Assembly (NCBI RefSeq): GCF_030730875.1
Contig: NZ_JAVAMA010000001.1
Span: 496,001-560,000 of the forward strand
Origin: Sphingomonas sp. DG1-23
GTDB lineage: Bacteria; Pseudomonadota; Alphaproteobacteria; Sphingomonadales; Sphingomonadaceae
Length of the DNA: 64,000 nucleotides
Direction of reading: 5' to 3'
The position numbers and the translations under genes were made by a program. Position 1 is the first letter of the stretch. Each line of letters starts with the position of its first letter. Shown here piece by piece: positions 9,129-18,284 of the stretch. The notes under the pieces are model-generated. The model did not search any database. It saw only the letters and a program-made list of their open reading frames with translations, and had not been told where the DNA came from.

Positions 9129-9641
9129 ATGACGGTGATCCATTACCGCGACGCCACCCCCGCCGATCTCCCCGAAATCGACGCCCTCTTCCGCGAAAGC
9201 TTCGTCGCGACCTTCGGCCATCTCTACAGCCCCGAGAATCTCGCCACCTTCCTCGCCAAGTTCACGCCCGAGGCATGGGGGGAAGAGCTCGCCGCCCCCG
9301 GCGTCGCGCTTCGCCTCGCCGAGGACACGCAGGGACCGATCGGCTATTGCAAGATCGGCCCGGTCACCCTCCCCGTCGCGCCCGGCCCCGATCCGATCGA
9401 GTTGCGCCAGCTCTATCTGCGCGAACGCGGCAAGGGCAGCGGCGCGGCGCAGGCGCTGATGGACTGGGCGCTCGATACCGCGCGCGCCCGCGGCGCGGCC
9501 ACCCTGTGGCTGTCGGTCTATATCGACAATCACCGGGCCAAACGTTTCTACGAGCGCTACGGCTTCGTCGATCGCGGCCGTTATGCGTTCATGGTCGGCG
9601 ACCATGCGGACGAAGATCGATTGATGAGCCTCGACCTGTGA
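9129..9641 (+). CDS. GNAT-family N-acetyltransferase
   Basis: A 170-residue acetyl-CoA-dependent acetyltransferase. Central motif A is degenerate but recognisable (RQLYLRERGKGSGAAQALMDWAL, the Q/R-x-x-G-x-G/A acetyl-CoA loop), followed by LWLSVYIDNHRAKRFYERYGFVDRGRYAFMVGDH, the typical GNAT C-terminal strand-helix-strand. The ATG at 9129 is chosen because the upstream in-frame codons fall inside a palindromic repeat. Its stop overlaps the start of pgeF. The acceptor is unknown; RimI-like protein or small-molecule acetylation are both possible. Confidence 0.85.
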   Translation: MTVIHYRDATPADLPEIDALFRESFVATFGHLYSPENLATFLAKFTPEAWGEELAAPGVALRLAEDTQGPIGYCKIGPVTLPVAPGPDPIELRQLYLRERGKGSGAAQALMDWALDTARARGAATLWLSVYIDNHRAKRFYERYGFVDRGRYAFMVGDHADEDRLMSLDL

Positions 9642-10399
9642 ACCCCGTCGAAGTCACTCGCTCCCGCGCGCTCGACGGCGTGGCGCACGGCTTTCTCGGC
9701 CGGCGCGGCGGAATCTCGACCGGCCTGGTCGCCGGGCTCAATGTCGGCACCGGCTCGGCGGACGACCCGCAAGCGATCGCCGAGAACCGCCGCCGCGCCA
9801 GCGAGGCGGTTTTGCCCGGCGGCCGTCTCGTCACGCTCTATCAGGTCCATTCGCCCGACGCGGTCGCGGTGATCGAGTCGTTCGAGGAGCGCCTCCGCCC
9901 GCGCGCCGACGCCTTGGTCACCGACCGGCCCGGACTGGCGCTCGGCATCCTCACCGCCGATTGCGCGCCGGTGCTGCTCGCCGACCGCGAAGCCGGGGTG
10001 GTCGGCGCGGCGCATGCCGGGTGGAAAGGCGCGATCGGCGGCGTCACCGATTCGACGATCGCGCTGATGGAGACCCTCGGCGCCAGACGCGAGCGCATCG
10101 CCGCCGCGATCGGCCCGTGCATCGCCCGCGCCAGCTACGAAGTCGATCAGGGCTTTTTCCGCCGCTTCGCCGAAGCCGATCCGGCCAACGAACGTTTCTT
10201 CGCCGATGGCAGACCGGATCACTGTCAATTCGACCTCGAAGCCTATGTCGCCCACCGTCTCGCCGCGGCGGGCATCCTCACCGTCGAGGCGCTCGGGCGC
10301 GACACCTATTCGAACGAGGATCGTTTCTACAGCTTCCGCCGCGCGACGCATCGCGGCGAGCCCGATTACGGCCGCCAGATCAGCATCATCGGACTGTGA
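9638..10399 (+). CDS. pgeF: Peptidoglycan editing factor / purine nucleoside phosphorylase PgeF (YfiH/laccase-domain)
   Basis: 253 residues from a GTG that overlaps the GNAT stop codon. The family metal ligands are visible: His in YQVHSPDAV, Cys in LTADCAPVLLAD and His in AAHAGWKGAIGG, with the conserved IGPCIARASYEVD and the C-terminal YSFRRATHRGEPDYGRQ. Members are described both as editing enzymes that keep L-Ser out of peptidoglycan stem peptides and as multi-specific purine nucleoside phosphorylases. Cytosolic, no signal peptide. Confidence 0.92.
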   Translation: MNPVEVTRSRALDGVAHGFLGRRGGISTGLVAGLNVGTGSADDPQAIAENRRRASEAVLPGGRLVTLYQVHSPDAVAVIESFEERLRPRADALVTDRPGLALGILTADCAPVLLADREAGVVGAAHAGWKGAIGGVTDSTIALMETLGARRERIAAAIGPCIARASYEVDQGFFRRFAEADPANERFFADGRPDHCQFDLEAYVAHRLAAAGILTVEALGRDTYSNEDRFYSFRRATHRGEPDYGRQISIIGL

Positions 10400-10403
10400 G
10401 GAA

Positions 10404-10431
10404 AATCCTCCCTCGCGCAGCGGGGAGGATT
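10404..10431. repeat. Short palindrome AATCCTCCC...GGGAGGATT
   Basis: A small inverted repeat immediately after pgeF. The same short element recurs after the ABC permease at about 40288 and, as outer arms, at 55533-55650. It could act as the pgeF terminator, although no T-run follows. Confidence 0.6.
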
Positions 10432-10493
10432 AGGGGTGCGCCCAGCTGGCCAACTCGTTACAGACGATACCAACTATAGATCCGGAGAGCCCC

Positions 10494-11804
10494 ATGACCG
10501 ACGAAACCGAAGCCGATCTGACCGGCGTAGCGCCGCGCCGCCGCCCCAGGGTCAGCGTCGACAAGGTCGGCAACCGCCAGCTCAAACCGTCGACGATGAT
10601 GATGGGGCATGGCTATGATCCGGTGCTGTCGGAAGGCTCGCTCAAGCCGCCGATCTTCCTGACCTCGACCTTCGTCTTCCCCAATGCCGCCGCGGGCAAG
10701 CGCCACTTCGAGGGCGTCACCGGCAAGCGCCCCGGCGGCGCCGACGGGCTCGTCTATTCGCGCTTCAACGGTCCCAATCAGGAAATCCTCGAGGACCGCC
10801 TCGGCATCTGGGAAGGCGCCGAGGACGCACTGGCTTTCTCCAGCGGCATGTCGGCGATCGCCACCCTGTTCCTGTCGATGGTCAAACCCGGCGACACGAT
10901 CGTCCATTCGGGCCCGCTCTACGCCGCGACCGAGACGCTGATCGCGCGCATCCTCGGCCGCTTCGGGGTGCATTGGCTCGATTTCCCGGCCGGTGCGACG
11001 CGCGAGGAGATCGACGCGGTGCTCTCGCGGGCGGCGAGCGGCAATGTCGCATTGATCTATCTCGAAAGCCCCGCCAATCCGACCAACGCGCTCGTCGATG
11101 TCGAAGCCGTCGCGGCCAGCCGCGACGCGATCTTCAAGGGGGCGAACAAGCCCCCGATCGCGATCGACAACACCTTTCTCGGGCCGCTCTGGGCGCAGCC
11201 GCTCAAGCAGGGCGCCGACATCGTCGTCTACAGCCTCACCAAATATGCCGGCGGCCATTCGGATCTCGTCGCCGGCGGCGTGCTCGGCTCGAAGGAGCAC
11301 ATCAACACGATCCGGCTGATGCGCAACACGATCGGCACGATCTGCGATCCCAACACCGCGTGGATGCTGCTGCGCAGCCTCGAGACGCTCGAACTGCGCA
11401 TGAGCCGCGCGGGCGAGAATGCCGCCAGGGTCTGCGAATTCCTGCGCCAACACTCCAAGGTCGAGCATGTCGGCTATCTCGGCTTCCTCGAAGAGGGCAG
11501 CCGCCAGGCCGACATCTATCGCCGCCATTGCACCGGCGCCGGATCGACCTTCTCGCTCTACCTGAAGGGCGGCGAGAAGGAAGCGTTCGCCTTCCTCGAC
11601 GCGCTCAAGATCGCCAAGCTCGCAGTCAGCCTCGGCGGCACCGAGACACTCGCCAGCCATCCTGCGGGGATGACGCATCTGTCGGTGCCCGAAGCCCGCA
11701 AGCAGGCGCTCGGGATCACCGACAATCTCGTCCGCATCTCGATCGGAGTCGAGGATGCCGACGACCTGATCGCCGATTTCGAAGAGGCGCTACAGGCGGT
11801 GTGA
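10494..11804 (+). CDS. Cystathionine gamma-synthase family PLP enzyme
   Basis: A 436-residue member of the Cys/Met-metabolism PLP family (fold type I). The PLP lysine is K250 in VVYSLTKYAGGHSD; Asp225 in IAIDNTFLGP contacts the pyridine nitrogen; YSRFNGPNQEILEDRL and FSSGMSAIATL are the usual substrate and phosphate loops. It could be a cystathionine gamma-synthase, gamma-lyase or O-acylhomoserine sulfhydrylase; sequence alone does not decide. The N-terminal 25 residues are polar and extra. The ATG has GGAG upstream (CCGGAGAGCCCC). Confidence 0.85.
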   Translation: MTDETEADLTGVAPRRRPRVSVDKVGNRQLKPSTMMMGHGYDPVLSEGSLKPPIFLTSTFVFPNAAAGKRHFEGVTGKRPGGADGLVYSRFNGPNQEILEDRLGIWEGAEDALAFSSGMSAIATLFLSMVKPGDTIVHSGPLYAATETLIARILGRFGVHWLDFPAGATREEIDAVLSRAASGNVALIYLESPANPTNALVDVEAVAASRDAIFKGANKPPIAIDNTFLGPLWAQPLKQGADIVVYSLTKYAGGHSDLVAGGVLGSKEHINTIRLMRNTIGTICDPNTAWMLLRSLETLELRMSRAGENAARVCEFLRQHSKVEHVGYLGFLEEGSRQADIYRRHCTGAGSTFSLYLKGGEKEAFAFLDALKIAKLAVSLGGTETLASHPAGMTHLSVPEARKQALGITDNLVRISIGVEDADDLIADFEEALQAV

Positions 11805-11808
11805 GGCC

Positions 11809-11892
11809 TCGGTGCTCCTGCGAAAGCAGGAGCCCAGGGTTACAAAGGTCGTTGCTCGCGACTCTGGGCTCCTGCTTTCGCGGGAGCACCGA
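11809..11892. repeat. Inverted repeat GTGCTCCTG... family
   Basis: A 32-base arm (11809-11840) and its inverted copy (11861-11892) surround a 20-base spacer; each arm contains a CTCCTGC-GAAA-GCAGGAG hairpin. It fills the gap between two convergent genes, so it could terminate both. A half-copy (GCTCCTGCTTTCGCAGGAGC) is present at 45480-45499 after phhA. Confidence 0.75.
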
Positions 11893-11894
11893 GA

Positions 11895-13637
11895 CTAATT
11901 GCGCAGCGTCACATCCCGCGTCCGATCGGTTGCCGGCGGCGTCACCGGCCCGCCCGCGAAATATGCCTCCAGCGCGTCGAGATCGCCGGTATCGGTCGGC
12001 ATCTCATTCCCCCCGATCAGCATACTGAAACCATCGCCGCCATTGCCGAGGAAATTGCTCATCACGACGCGATAGACCTGCTCGTCCACGAGCGGCGCGC
12101 CGTTGAGCTTCGGGTCGACCACCCGCTGCCCCACCGGCTTGCCGAGATCATAGCCGAAGCCGAAGCCGCGCGAGACCAGCAGCAGATTGCGCCCGCCCGC
12201 CTTGTTCTCGTCGAACTGTTGTTCGAGCACCGCGCGCAATTGCCTGCCGGTGAATTGCTTGATCACCAGCACATTGCCGAACGGCTGCGCGGCATAGAGG
12301 TCGCCGAAAGTGATCGTGCCGTCGGCGCGCGGGGTGAGCGAGGCGCGGACGCTGCCCGCGTTCATCAGCGCGATCTGCGCACCTTGCGCCGCGGTCGCCG
12401 CGAGCTGGGCGTCGGCGATCAGGTTGCCGAGCACCTGCTCGCGCATGTCTTCGTCGCTGCGCGGTGCCGGTGCGGTCAATTTGCCGATCGGCCGCTCGGC
12501 ATAGCTTTTCGCCGCCGCGGCATAGCGCGCGACCAGCGCCGCCACCCGCGGCTCCGGCGCGAAGCGCGCATAACGATCCGAGATCGCGACCGGTCCCCTG
12601 GCGCTGGTGAACGGCTCGCCCTGCACGAGCACGTTGGCCGCGCGCTTCGCCACCACCCTGCCCGCCACCGGGTCCACGTCGAGCGTGATGTCGGTCAGCA
12701 GCGTCCCGCCATAACCGGCGCTGGTCAGCAGCAGCGGCCGCGTCGGGTCCTTGCTGCCATAGTCGCAGATATAGGCGTTATGGGTATGCCCCGAGACGAC
12801 CAGATCGACGCGTGGGTCGAGCCGTTCGAGGATCGGGAAGATGTCGCCGGTCATGCCTTCGCAGCTGTTCGCGTCGAAGGCGCGCTTGCTGTAGCCGCCC
12901 TGATGGATCAGCACGACGATCGCGTCGGCGCCCTCGGCCTTGAGCTTCGGCACCAGCGCATTGACCGTGTCCGCCTCGTCCTCGAACTTCAGCCCCGCGA
13001 CGCCGCTCGCCATCACCAGCGTCGAAGTGCCCTTGAGCGTCATGCCGATGAACGCCACCCGCACCTGCCGCGCGCCCTTGCCGAAACTGCGGATGCCATA
13101 GCTCGGGAACAGGGTGCCGCCGCCCCGCTTCGCGACATTGGCGGCGAGATAGCCGAACTTCGCCCCCGTGAACGGCTCGACCGCGCAGGGCTGGCGCTTG
13201 GTGTTCTTCGCGCAGCCGCCATTCTGAAGCCGCAGCAGTTCCTTCTGCCCGCGATCGAATTCGTGGTTGCCCACTGCGTTGAAATCGACGCCGACCAGAT
13301 TCATCGCGTGGATCGTCGGCTCGTCGAGGAACATCGACGAAACCAGAGGGCTCGCGCTGATCATGTCGCCCGCCGAGACCGTGACGCTGTTGGGATGCCC
13401 TTCGCGGAGCTTGGCTACGGCCGAGGCGAAATAGGCCGCGCCGCCCGCCGGCACGCGCGTGACGCCGCTTTCGCCGGGGACATCGACCGCGAGCTTGCCC
13501 GCCTCGAGATTGCCGTGGAAATCGTTGAACGCGATGATCTGGACCGATACCGGCGCGACTGGCTTGGCCCCGGGCGGCACGCGCCCCGCGCATCCCGCAA
13601 GCGTCGCCGCCGCCAGCATTCCGATCACTATCCGCAT
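11895..13637 (-). CDS. Bifunctional metallophosphatase/5'-nucleotidase lipoprotein
   Basis: A 580-residue secreted nucleotide phosphatase. The start at 13637 has GGAG six bases upstream; the N-terminus MRIVIGMLAAATLAGCAG is a lipoprotein signal with lipobox LAGC. The metallophosphatase domain shows the metal-binding DFHGNLE, SAGDMISASPL, GNHEFDRG and SGHTHNAYICDYG. The C-terminal 5'-nucleotidase domain has DAQLAATAAQGAQIALMNAGSVRASL and the FGNVLVIKQFTG stretch. It likely releases phosphate and nucleosides from nucleotides in the periplasm. A cysteine-containing insert (NGGCAKNTKRQPCAV) follows the GNHEFDRG motif. Confidence 0.92.
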   Translation of the reverse strand: MRIVIGMLAAATLAGCAGRVPPGAKPVAPVSVQIIAFNDFHGNLEAGKLAVDVPGESGVTRVPAGGAAYFASAVAKLREGHPNSVTVSAGDMISASPLVSSMFLDEPTIHAMNLVGVDFNAVGNHEFDRGQKELLRLQNGGCAKNTKRQPCAVEPFTGAKFGYLAANVAKRGGGTLFPSYGIRSFGKGARQVRVAFIGMTLKGTSTLVMASGVAGLKFEDEADTVNALVPKLKAEGADAIVVLIHQGGYSKRAFDANSCEGMTGDIFPILERLDPRVDLVVSGHTHNAYICDYGSKDPTRPLLLTSAGYGGTLLTDITLDVDPVAGRVVAKRAANVLVQGEPFTSARGPVAISDRYARFAPEPRVAALVARYAAAAKSYAERPIGKLTAPAPRSDEDMREQVLGNLIADAQLAATAAQGAQIALMNAGSVRASLTPRADGTITFGDLYAAQPFGNVLVIKQFTGRQLRAVLEQQFDENKAGGRNLLLVSRGFGFGYDLGKPVGQRVVDPKLNGAPLVDEQVYRVVMSNFLGNGGDGFSMLIGGNEMPTDTGDLDALEAYFAGGPVTPPATDRTRDVTLRN

Positions 13638-13697
13638 CGCCATCTCCGTCCGCCACGCCCGTGGCGGGGAGATGTTACCGCGCAATGTCCGCGCGCG

Positions 13698-14591
13698 TCA
13701 GCCCCAGAGGCGTTCGCGATAGGCAGCGAAGCAGCGCTCGCCGCATTTGAGCCGCATCAGCGCACCCTCGGCCATCGCCGTCGCGCGGCGCGGATCCTCC
13801 TCGACCGCCGGCCGGATCGCCTCGCGATTCCAGTCCTCGCTATGCTTGATGTCGAGCACCGCGTGCAGCGTGAAGTAGCGCGCTTCCTTGGGGCTCAGCC
13901 CGACGCGCTTGAGCCCCTCGGCGACCAGAGCCGCGCGTCCCGGCGCAGTGAGCTCGATCACCCCGAGCGCGCCGACCGAGTGCCACGCATAGCGGCGGTT
14001 GACTGCCATCGCGGTCATCGCGTTGGCGAGCGCAAGGCTCTCCCACACGGTATTCTCGATCACCGGCTCGACTTCGAGCGTCTCGACCAAAGCGTCGAGC
14101 ATCGGCCCGTGCATGCCCTTGGCGGTGCCGTGACCCATCTCGTCCCAATAATTGCGCGCGAGCTCGAGCTTGGGACGGACCGGCAGCTTGACCTGCGTCA
14201 TCGCCACCAGATCGTCGAACCCCGCCTCGCCGGCGGCTTCCTGCTCGAAGAACCATCGAAGCTGGTCGCGGTCCGCTTCCTCTGCAAGCCACGGGAACAA
14301 GGGATCGCCCTGACCCGGACCGACCTGCTTCAGTTCCTCGAACCAGGCGATGAAGCCTTCGACGTCGGTCGGCGCCGCGGCCGCCTCGTCGGCGATCTCC
14401 GCGCGAAGCTCCTCGACGAAGCCGCCTTCGAGCCGCTGCATCTTGATGTCGCGCTCGAACATCCGGCTCCAGTCGCCGGGAAAGCCAGGCTCGAGCCGCT
14501 CGCGATTCCAGTGCGCGAGTCCGCGCTGGAAGCTGTCAGTAAGAAATTGCGAACCCGCATCATTCGCGAAGTCGCTCGGACGTGTAGCCAT
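13698..14591 (-). CDS. Iron-containing redox (haem-oxygenase-like fold) protein
   Basis: A 297-residue soluble protein of the iron-containing redox enzyme / haem-oxygenase-like type. Candidate metal ligands sit in NYWDEMGHGTAKGMH and in HAVLDIKHSEDWNRE near the C-terminus, the E/H pattern expected for haem-oxygenase-like diiron oxidases. These enzymes perform varied oxidative chemistry (decarboxylation, N-oxygenation, fragmentation); nothing next door indicates a substrate. The 5'-nucleotidase gene follows on the same strand; GH92 is divergent. Confidence 0.72.
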   Translation of the reverse strand: MATRPSDFANDAGSQFLTDSFQRGLAHWNRERLEPGFPGDWSRMFERDIKMQRLEGGFVEELRAEIADEAAAAPTDVEGFIAWFEELKQVGPGQGDPLFPWLAEEADRDQLRWFFEQEAAGEAGFDDLVAMTQVKLPVRPKLELARNYWDEMGHGTAKGMHGPMLDALVETLEVEPVIENTVWESLALANAMTAMAVNRRYAWHSVGALGVIELTAPGRAALVAEGLKRVGLSPKEARYFTLHAVLDIKHSEDWNREAIRPAVEEDPRRATAMAEGALMRLKCGERCFAAYRERLWG

Positions 14592-14785
14592 GTTGCTGTG
14601 CTCTCCTGCCGTTGTTCAAACCGGCAGGCACCCGCGATTGTTCCCCAATCCAGGCTATAAGAGCCTTCAAAAGGCTGATATTTAACCCAAATCAATCCAA
14701 TTGCCGGCGCGTTCGTCGTGCGGCCGGATGACTGCCTGGCCTAAGCGGTTGGCACTCTCGCCGCGCCATGCTTTAACCCCGCGCC

Positions 14786-17110
14786 ATGCCCAGTAGCTTC
14801 CCCCGCGCCCCGGCTGCGCTCGCCGCCCTTTCCCTCGCCACCACGCCGCTCGCCGCGCAGACGACATACGAAAGCGTCGACCCGTTCATCGGCACCGGCG
14901 GCGAGGGGCACACCTTCCCCGGCGCCGTCGCCCCGTTCGGCATGGTCCAGCTGAGCCCCGACACCGATACCGGCTGCAAGATCCGCGAATGCTACGGCCA
15001 CGCCGCCGGCTATCGCTACGACGATCCGACGATCCAGGGCTTCTCGCACACCCATTTCTCGGGCGCCGGCCATTCGGACCTCGGCGACTTCCTGATCATG
15101 CCCGCGGCCGGCGAGAATGTGCTGCTCGAACCAGGCGACGCCAGCACCCACGGTTCGGGCTATCGCTCGCGCTTCAGCCACGACACCGAGACCGCGCAGC
15201 CGGGCTATTACGGCGTGACGCTGGCGGATTCGGGCATCCGAGCCGAGCTGACCGCCGGCACCCGCATCGGCGTCCATCGCTACGCCTTCCCCGCCGGCGC
15301 GCCAGCGCATCTGGTCCTCGATCTGCGCAGCGGGCTCTACAATTATCCCGGCAAGACCTTGTGGTCGTCGATCCGCATCCGCCCCGACGGCACGATCACC
15401 GGATCGCGCGAGACCCGCGGCTGGGCGCCGGCACGCAAATTGTTCTTCGCGATCCGCCCCTCGGCGCCGCTGACCGATCATGCCTTTCTCAATCGCGAGG
15501 AGAAGGTCGAATATAAGGGCTTTCAGGGCCCCGGCCGCGGCCGCGACGATCCCGACCAGCTGCAAGGCCGCGCGCTCGTCGCCCGGCTCGATTTCGGCAA
15601 GCTCGACAAGCCGCTCGAGCTGAAGGTCGCGCTGTCGAGCGTCGACGAGGACAATGCGATCGCCAATCTCGACAGCGAGCCCGGCAATTTCGACGCGATC
15701 CGCGCCGGCACCCGCACCGCCTGGGAGCAGGCGCTGGGCGCGATCGAGATCGAGGCGCCCGCGCCGACCAAAACCATGGTCTCGACCGCGCTCTACCATG
15801 CGCTGATGGCTCCCAGCGTCTTCTCCGACGCCGACGGACGCTATCGCGGCCCCGACGATCAGGTCCACAAGGCCGAGGGTTTCACCTTCCACTCGACCTT
15901 TTCGCTGTGGGACACCTTCCGTGCCGAGCATCCCTTGCTGCTGCTCGTCCAGCCCGAACGCCGCAACGCCGACTTCGTCAATTCGCTGCTCGCCAGCCAG
16001 AAAGCGAGCCCGTTCGGCATCCTCCCCGTCTGGCAATTCCACGGCCGCGAGACCTGGACGATGATCGGCTATCACGCCGTCCCGGTGATCGCCGACGCAT
16101 ATCTCAAGGGCGTGCGCGGCTTCGACGCCGGCGCCGCGCTCGATGCGATGGTCAAGAGCGCCAGCTACGGCCCCTATGGCGGCCTCGATCACTATATGAA
16201 GCTCGGCTACGCCCCGATCGACAAGGAGCCCGAGGCGGCGTCGAAGACCGTCGAATATGCCTATGACGACTGGACGATCGCCCGCATGGCACGCGCGCTC
16301 GGCAAGGACGATGTCGCCGCCGGCTTCGAGAAGCGCGCCGGCTATTGGCGCAACAGCTTCGACGCCAGGACCGGCTTCCTGCGCGCACGCAAGACCGACG
16401 GTAGCTTCCGCGAGCCGTTCGACGCCACCGCGATCAACTATGGCAGCGACTATACCGAGGGGAATGCCTGGCAATATTCGTGGTTCGTGCCGCACGATCA
16501 GGCGGCGATGTTCGCCTTGCTCGGCGGCGACAAGGCCGCGGTCAGGAAGCTCGACGCGATGTTCGATTTCGACAATTCGAAGCTCGACTACAGCCATGCC
16601 GAGGACATTGCCGGGCTCATCGGCCAATATATCCATGGCAACGAGCCCAGCCATCACGTCGCCTATCTCTACAATTATGCCGGCCAGCCGTGGCGCACGC
16701 AGGAGCGGCTCAAGCAGATCGTCGAGAGCCAGTATAAGACAGGCCCCGCCGGCCTGTCGGGCAATGACGATCTCGGCCAGATGTCGTCCTGGCTCGTCTT
16801 CACGGCGCTCGGTTTCTATCCGGTCGCGCCGGGATCGAACCAATATGTGATCGGTCGCCCCTTCCTGAACCGCGCGACGCTCCGCCTGCCGAACGGCAAG
16901 CGCTTCACCGTCCTCGCCGAGGGGCTGTCGGCGAGCAACGACTATGTCGGCAAGGCCACCCTCAACGGCAAGCCGCTCGACCGCAGTTATATCACGCATG
17001 ACGAACTGACCGCCGGCGGCGAGCTGCGCTTCACGATGCAGGCGAAGCCCGATCTGCGCTGGGCGACGACCCGCGCGGCGCGCCCGCTCTCGACGAGCAC
17101 GGTGCGCTAG
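14786..17110 (+). CDS. GH92-family alpha-mannosidase (exported)
   Basis: A 774-residue glycoside hydrolase family 92 protein, of usual length, acting on alpha-mannosides in a calcium-dependent inverting mechanism. The first ~22 residues are a signal peptide. GH92 hallmarks: DPFIGTGGEGHTFPGAVAPFG, GFSHTHFSGAGHSDLGD, the substrate-loop EGNAWQYSWFVPHDQ, HGNEPSHH and GNDDLGQMSSWLVFTALGFYPV with the catalytic acidic residues. It stands alone, without a glycan-utilisation locus or TonB receptor nearby. Divergent from the haem-oxygenase-like gene. Confidence 0.94.
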   Translation: MPSSFPRAPAALAALSLATTPLAAQTTYESVDPFIGTGGEGHTFPGAVAPFGMVQLSPDTDTGCKIRECYGHAAGYRYDDPTIQGFSHTHFSGAGHSDLGDFLIMPAAGENVLLEPGDASTHGSGYRSRFSHDTETAQPGYYGVTLADSGIRAELTAGTRIGVHRYAFPAGAPAHLVLDLRSGLYNYPGKTLWSSIRIRPDGTITGSRETRGWAPARKLFFAIRPSAPLTDHAFLNREEKVEYKGFQGPGRGRDDPDQLQGRALVARLDFGKLDKPLELKVALSSVDEDNAIANLDSEPGNFDAIRAGTRTAWEQALGAIEIEAPAPTKTMVSTALYHALMAPSVFSDADGRYRGPDDQVHKAEGFTFHSTFSLWDTFRAEHPLLLLVQPERRNADFVNSLLASQKASPFGILPVWQFHGRETWTMIGYHAVPVIADAYLKGVRGFDAGAALDAMVKSASYGPYGGLDHYMKLGYAPIDKEPEAASKTVEYAYDDWTIARMARALGKDDVAAGFEKRAGYWRNSFDARTGFLRARKTDGSFREPFDATAINYGSDYTEGNAWQYSWFVPHDQAAMFALLGGDKAAVRKLDAMFDFDNSKLDYSHAEDIAGLIGQYIHGNEPSHHVAYLYNYAGQPWRTQERLKQIVESQYKTGPAGLSGNDDLGQMSSWLVFTALGFYPVAPGSNQYVIGRPFLNRATLRLPNGKRFTVLAEGLSASNDYVGKATLNGKPLDRSYITHDELTAGGELRFTMQAKPDLRWATTRAARPLSTSTVR

Positions 17111-17429
17111 AGGGGCTGCACGAAAATAGGCGGGAGCGGTGGTTGGCGGACCGTCAGCCCGAAACGCAGTTCCGGCCGATACCAAATTGCCTGTCGGCTT
17201 CCCATCAACGCACCCCTCTGGTTGCGATCAATGATAGATCGCGCGAATCCAAAGAGATGGCTGATCCGCCGATTATTGCATTCACCGTGATCCGATCAAT
17301 ATCCATGTAGACATCGAAACATGAAATCCTTTCAAGTATTGCGCGCCTCCGCATGAAACTCGCTTTCTGGATCAATTCCCGTCATACTTCCGCTGGTCGA
17401 TTATTTCGACTCGGAGGGGGAATAAGATC
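17111..17429. other. AT-richer non-coding stretch
   Basis: About 320 bases between GH92 and the outer-membrane barrel gene. Compared with the rest of the window it is clearly less GC-rich (for example 17230-17350 with several AT-rich runs). No reading frame of convincing codon use is present. It ends in the strong Shine-Dalgarno GGAGGGGG of the next gene and probably contains that gene's promoter; no confident -35/-10 pair is picked. Confidence 0.5.
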
Positions 17430-18284
17430 ATGCCTCATCGTGCATTATCTTTCTTATTCGGCGCGTCGATCGCGTCCTGTCCGGCGCAGGCTCAGGATGG
17501 CGGGTTCTTCGCAACGATCGGGGCCGAAAACCGAACGCAGAAGCTAGCCGCGTCAGGCGCCCTTCTCGGATCTCTCGCGCCCGTGACTCCCTTCGATGAG
17601 GAAACCAAAGGTGATCGCATCGATGGCACTGCGAGTCTCGGCTACGACCTTCCGATCGGCGGCTCATTGTTCCTGGGCATCGAAGCGAGTTTGGGGCTGG
17701 GGAATCTGGACCAGCGTCTGGACGCCCGCGCCAGCGCGACGGCCACGCAAACGGTCTATATCTGCTACCCGGATCCATTCGCTGTCGGCGGCTGCGCGGG
17801 GCCCCCGTCCATCTCCGAAACCACCACGGTCTTCGATGAGACGCAGCACCTTGCTCTCAACGTGCGAACCGGGCCGTCAGTCGCGCTCATGGCCCGCGCG
17901 GGCCTTCGTTTTGGTCCAACCAGAATATGGGGGTTCGGCGGCGTCGTCAGGCAAAGGCTTCATGCTGCGCACGATCTGCCGGCCGTGAACACGGCAATCC
18001 CGCCGGTCTACCGGTACGCGCTCGGGCCACCCGGTGTGCAGATCCTGGAACTCGCCCAGAGGACGACGCTGCCAGCAGAGCAGGTATCCGAGACGCGCCG
18101 CATGACGGGATCGATCGTCGGCGTCGGCCTCGAACAGCGGATAACCGGCCGATACTCGCTCGTCGCCCGCTACGGCTATGCCGATTATGGAGAGACGACC
18201 TTCCAGTCGACTGCGCGACTCGCCCCCGTCCGCATCAAGAGCAGGTCGCATACTTTCAGCATGGCACTTGGCGCCCGCTTCTAG
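17430..18284 (+). CDS. Outer-membrane beta-barrel protein (Omp25/porin-like)
   Basis: A 284-residue exported protein. Signal peptide at about 1-21, ending AQAQD. The mature part alternates hydrophobic and polar residues with repeated amphipathic strands (GTASLGYDLPIGGSLFLGIEASLGLG, SLVARYGYADYGETTF) and ends in a terminal Phe after TFSMALGARF, the usual BAM-recognised last strand. This is the pattern of small 8- to 12-stranded barrels. An insert with two Cys (YICYPDPFAVGGCAG) may form an extracellular disulfide loop. Codon use is less biased than in neighbouring genes, suggesting a more recent arrival. Confidence 0.75.
   Translation: MPHRALSFLFGASIASCPAQAQDGGFFATIGAENRTQKLAASGALLGSLAPVTPFDEETKGDRIDGTASLGYDLPIGGSLFLGIEASLGLGNLDQRLDARASATATQTVYICYPDPFAVGGCAGPPSISETTTVFDETQHLALNVRTGPSVALMARAGLRFGPTRIWGFGGVVRQRLHAAHDLPAVNTAIPPVYRYALGPPGVQILELAQRTTLPAEQVSETRRMTGSIVGVGLEQRITGRYSLVARYGYADYGETTFQSTARLAPVRIKSRSHTFSMALGARF

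Noticed and set aside
10400..10493. Possible SAM-type riboswitch ahead of the Cys/Met-metabolism enzyme
   Set aside because: The leader is under 100 bases, mostly a short palindrome, and lacks the pairing pattern expected of SAM-II or other SAM riboswitches.
12219..14660. An 813-codon plus-strand frame across the 5'-nucleotidase and haem-oxygenase-like genes
   Set aside because: Antisense shadow of two recognisable proteins; no homology-like motifs or ribosome site.
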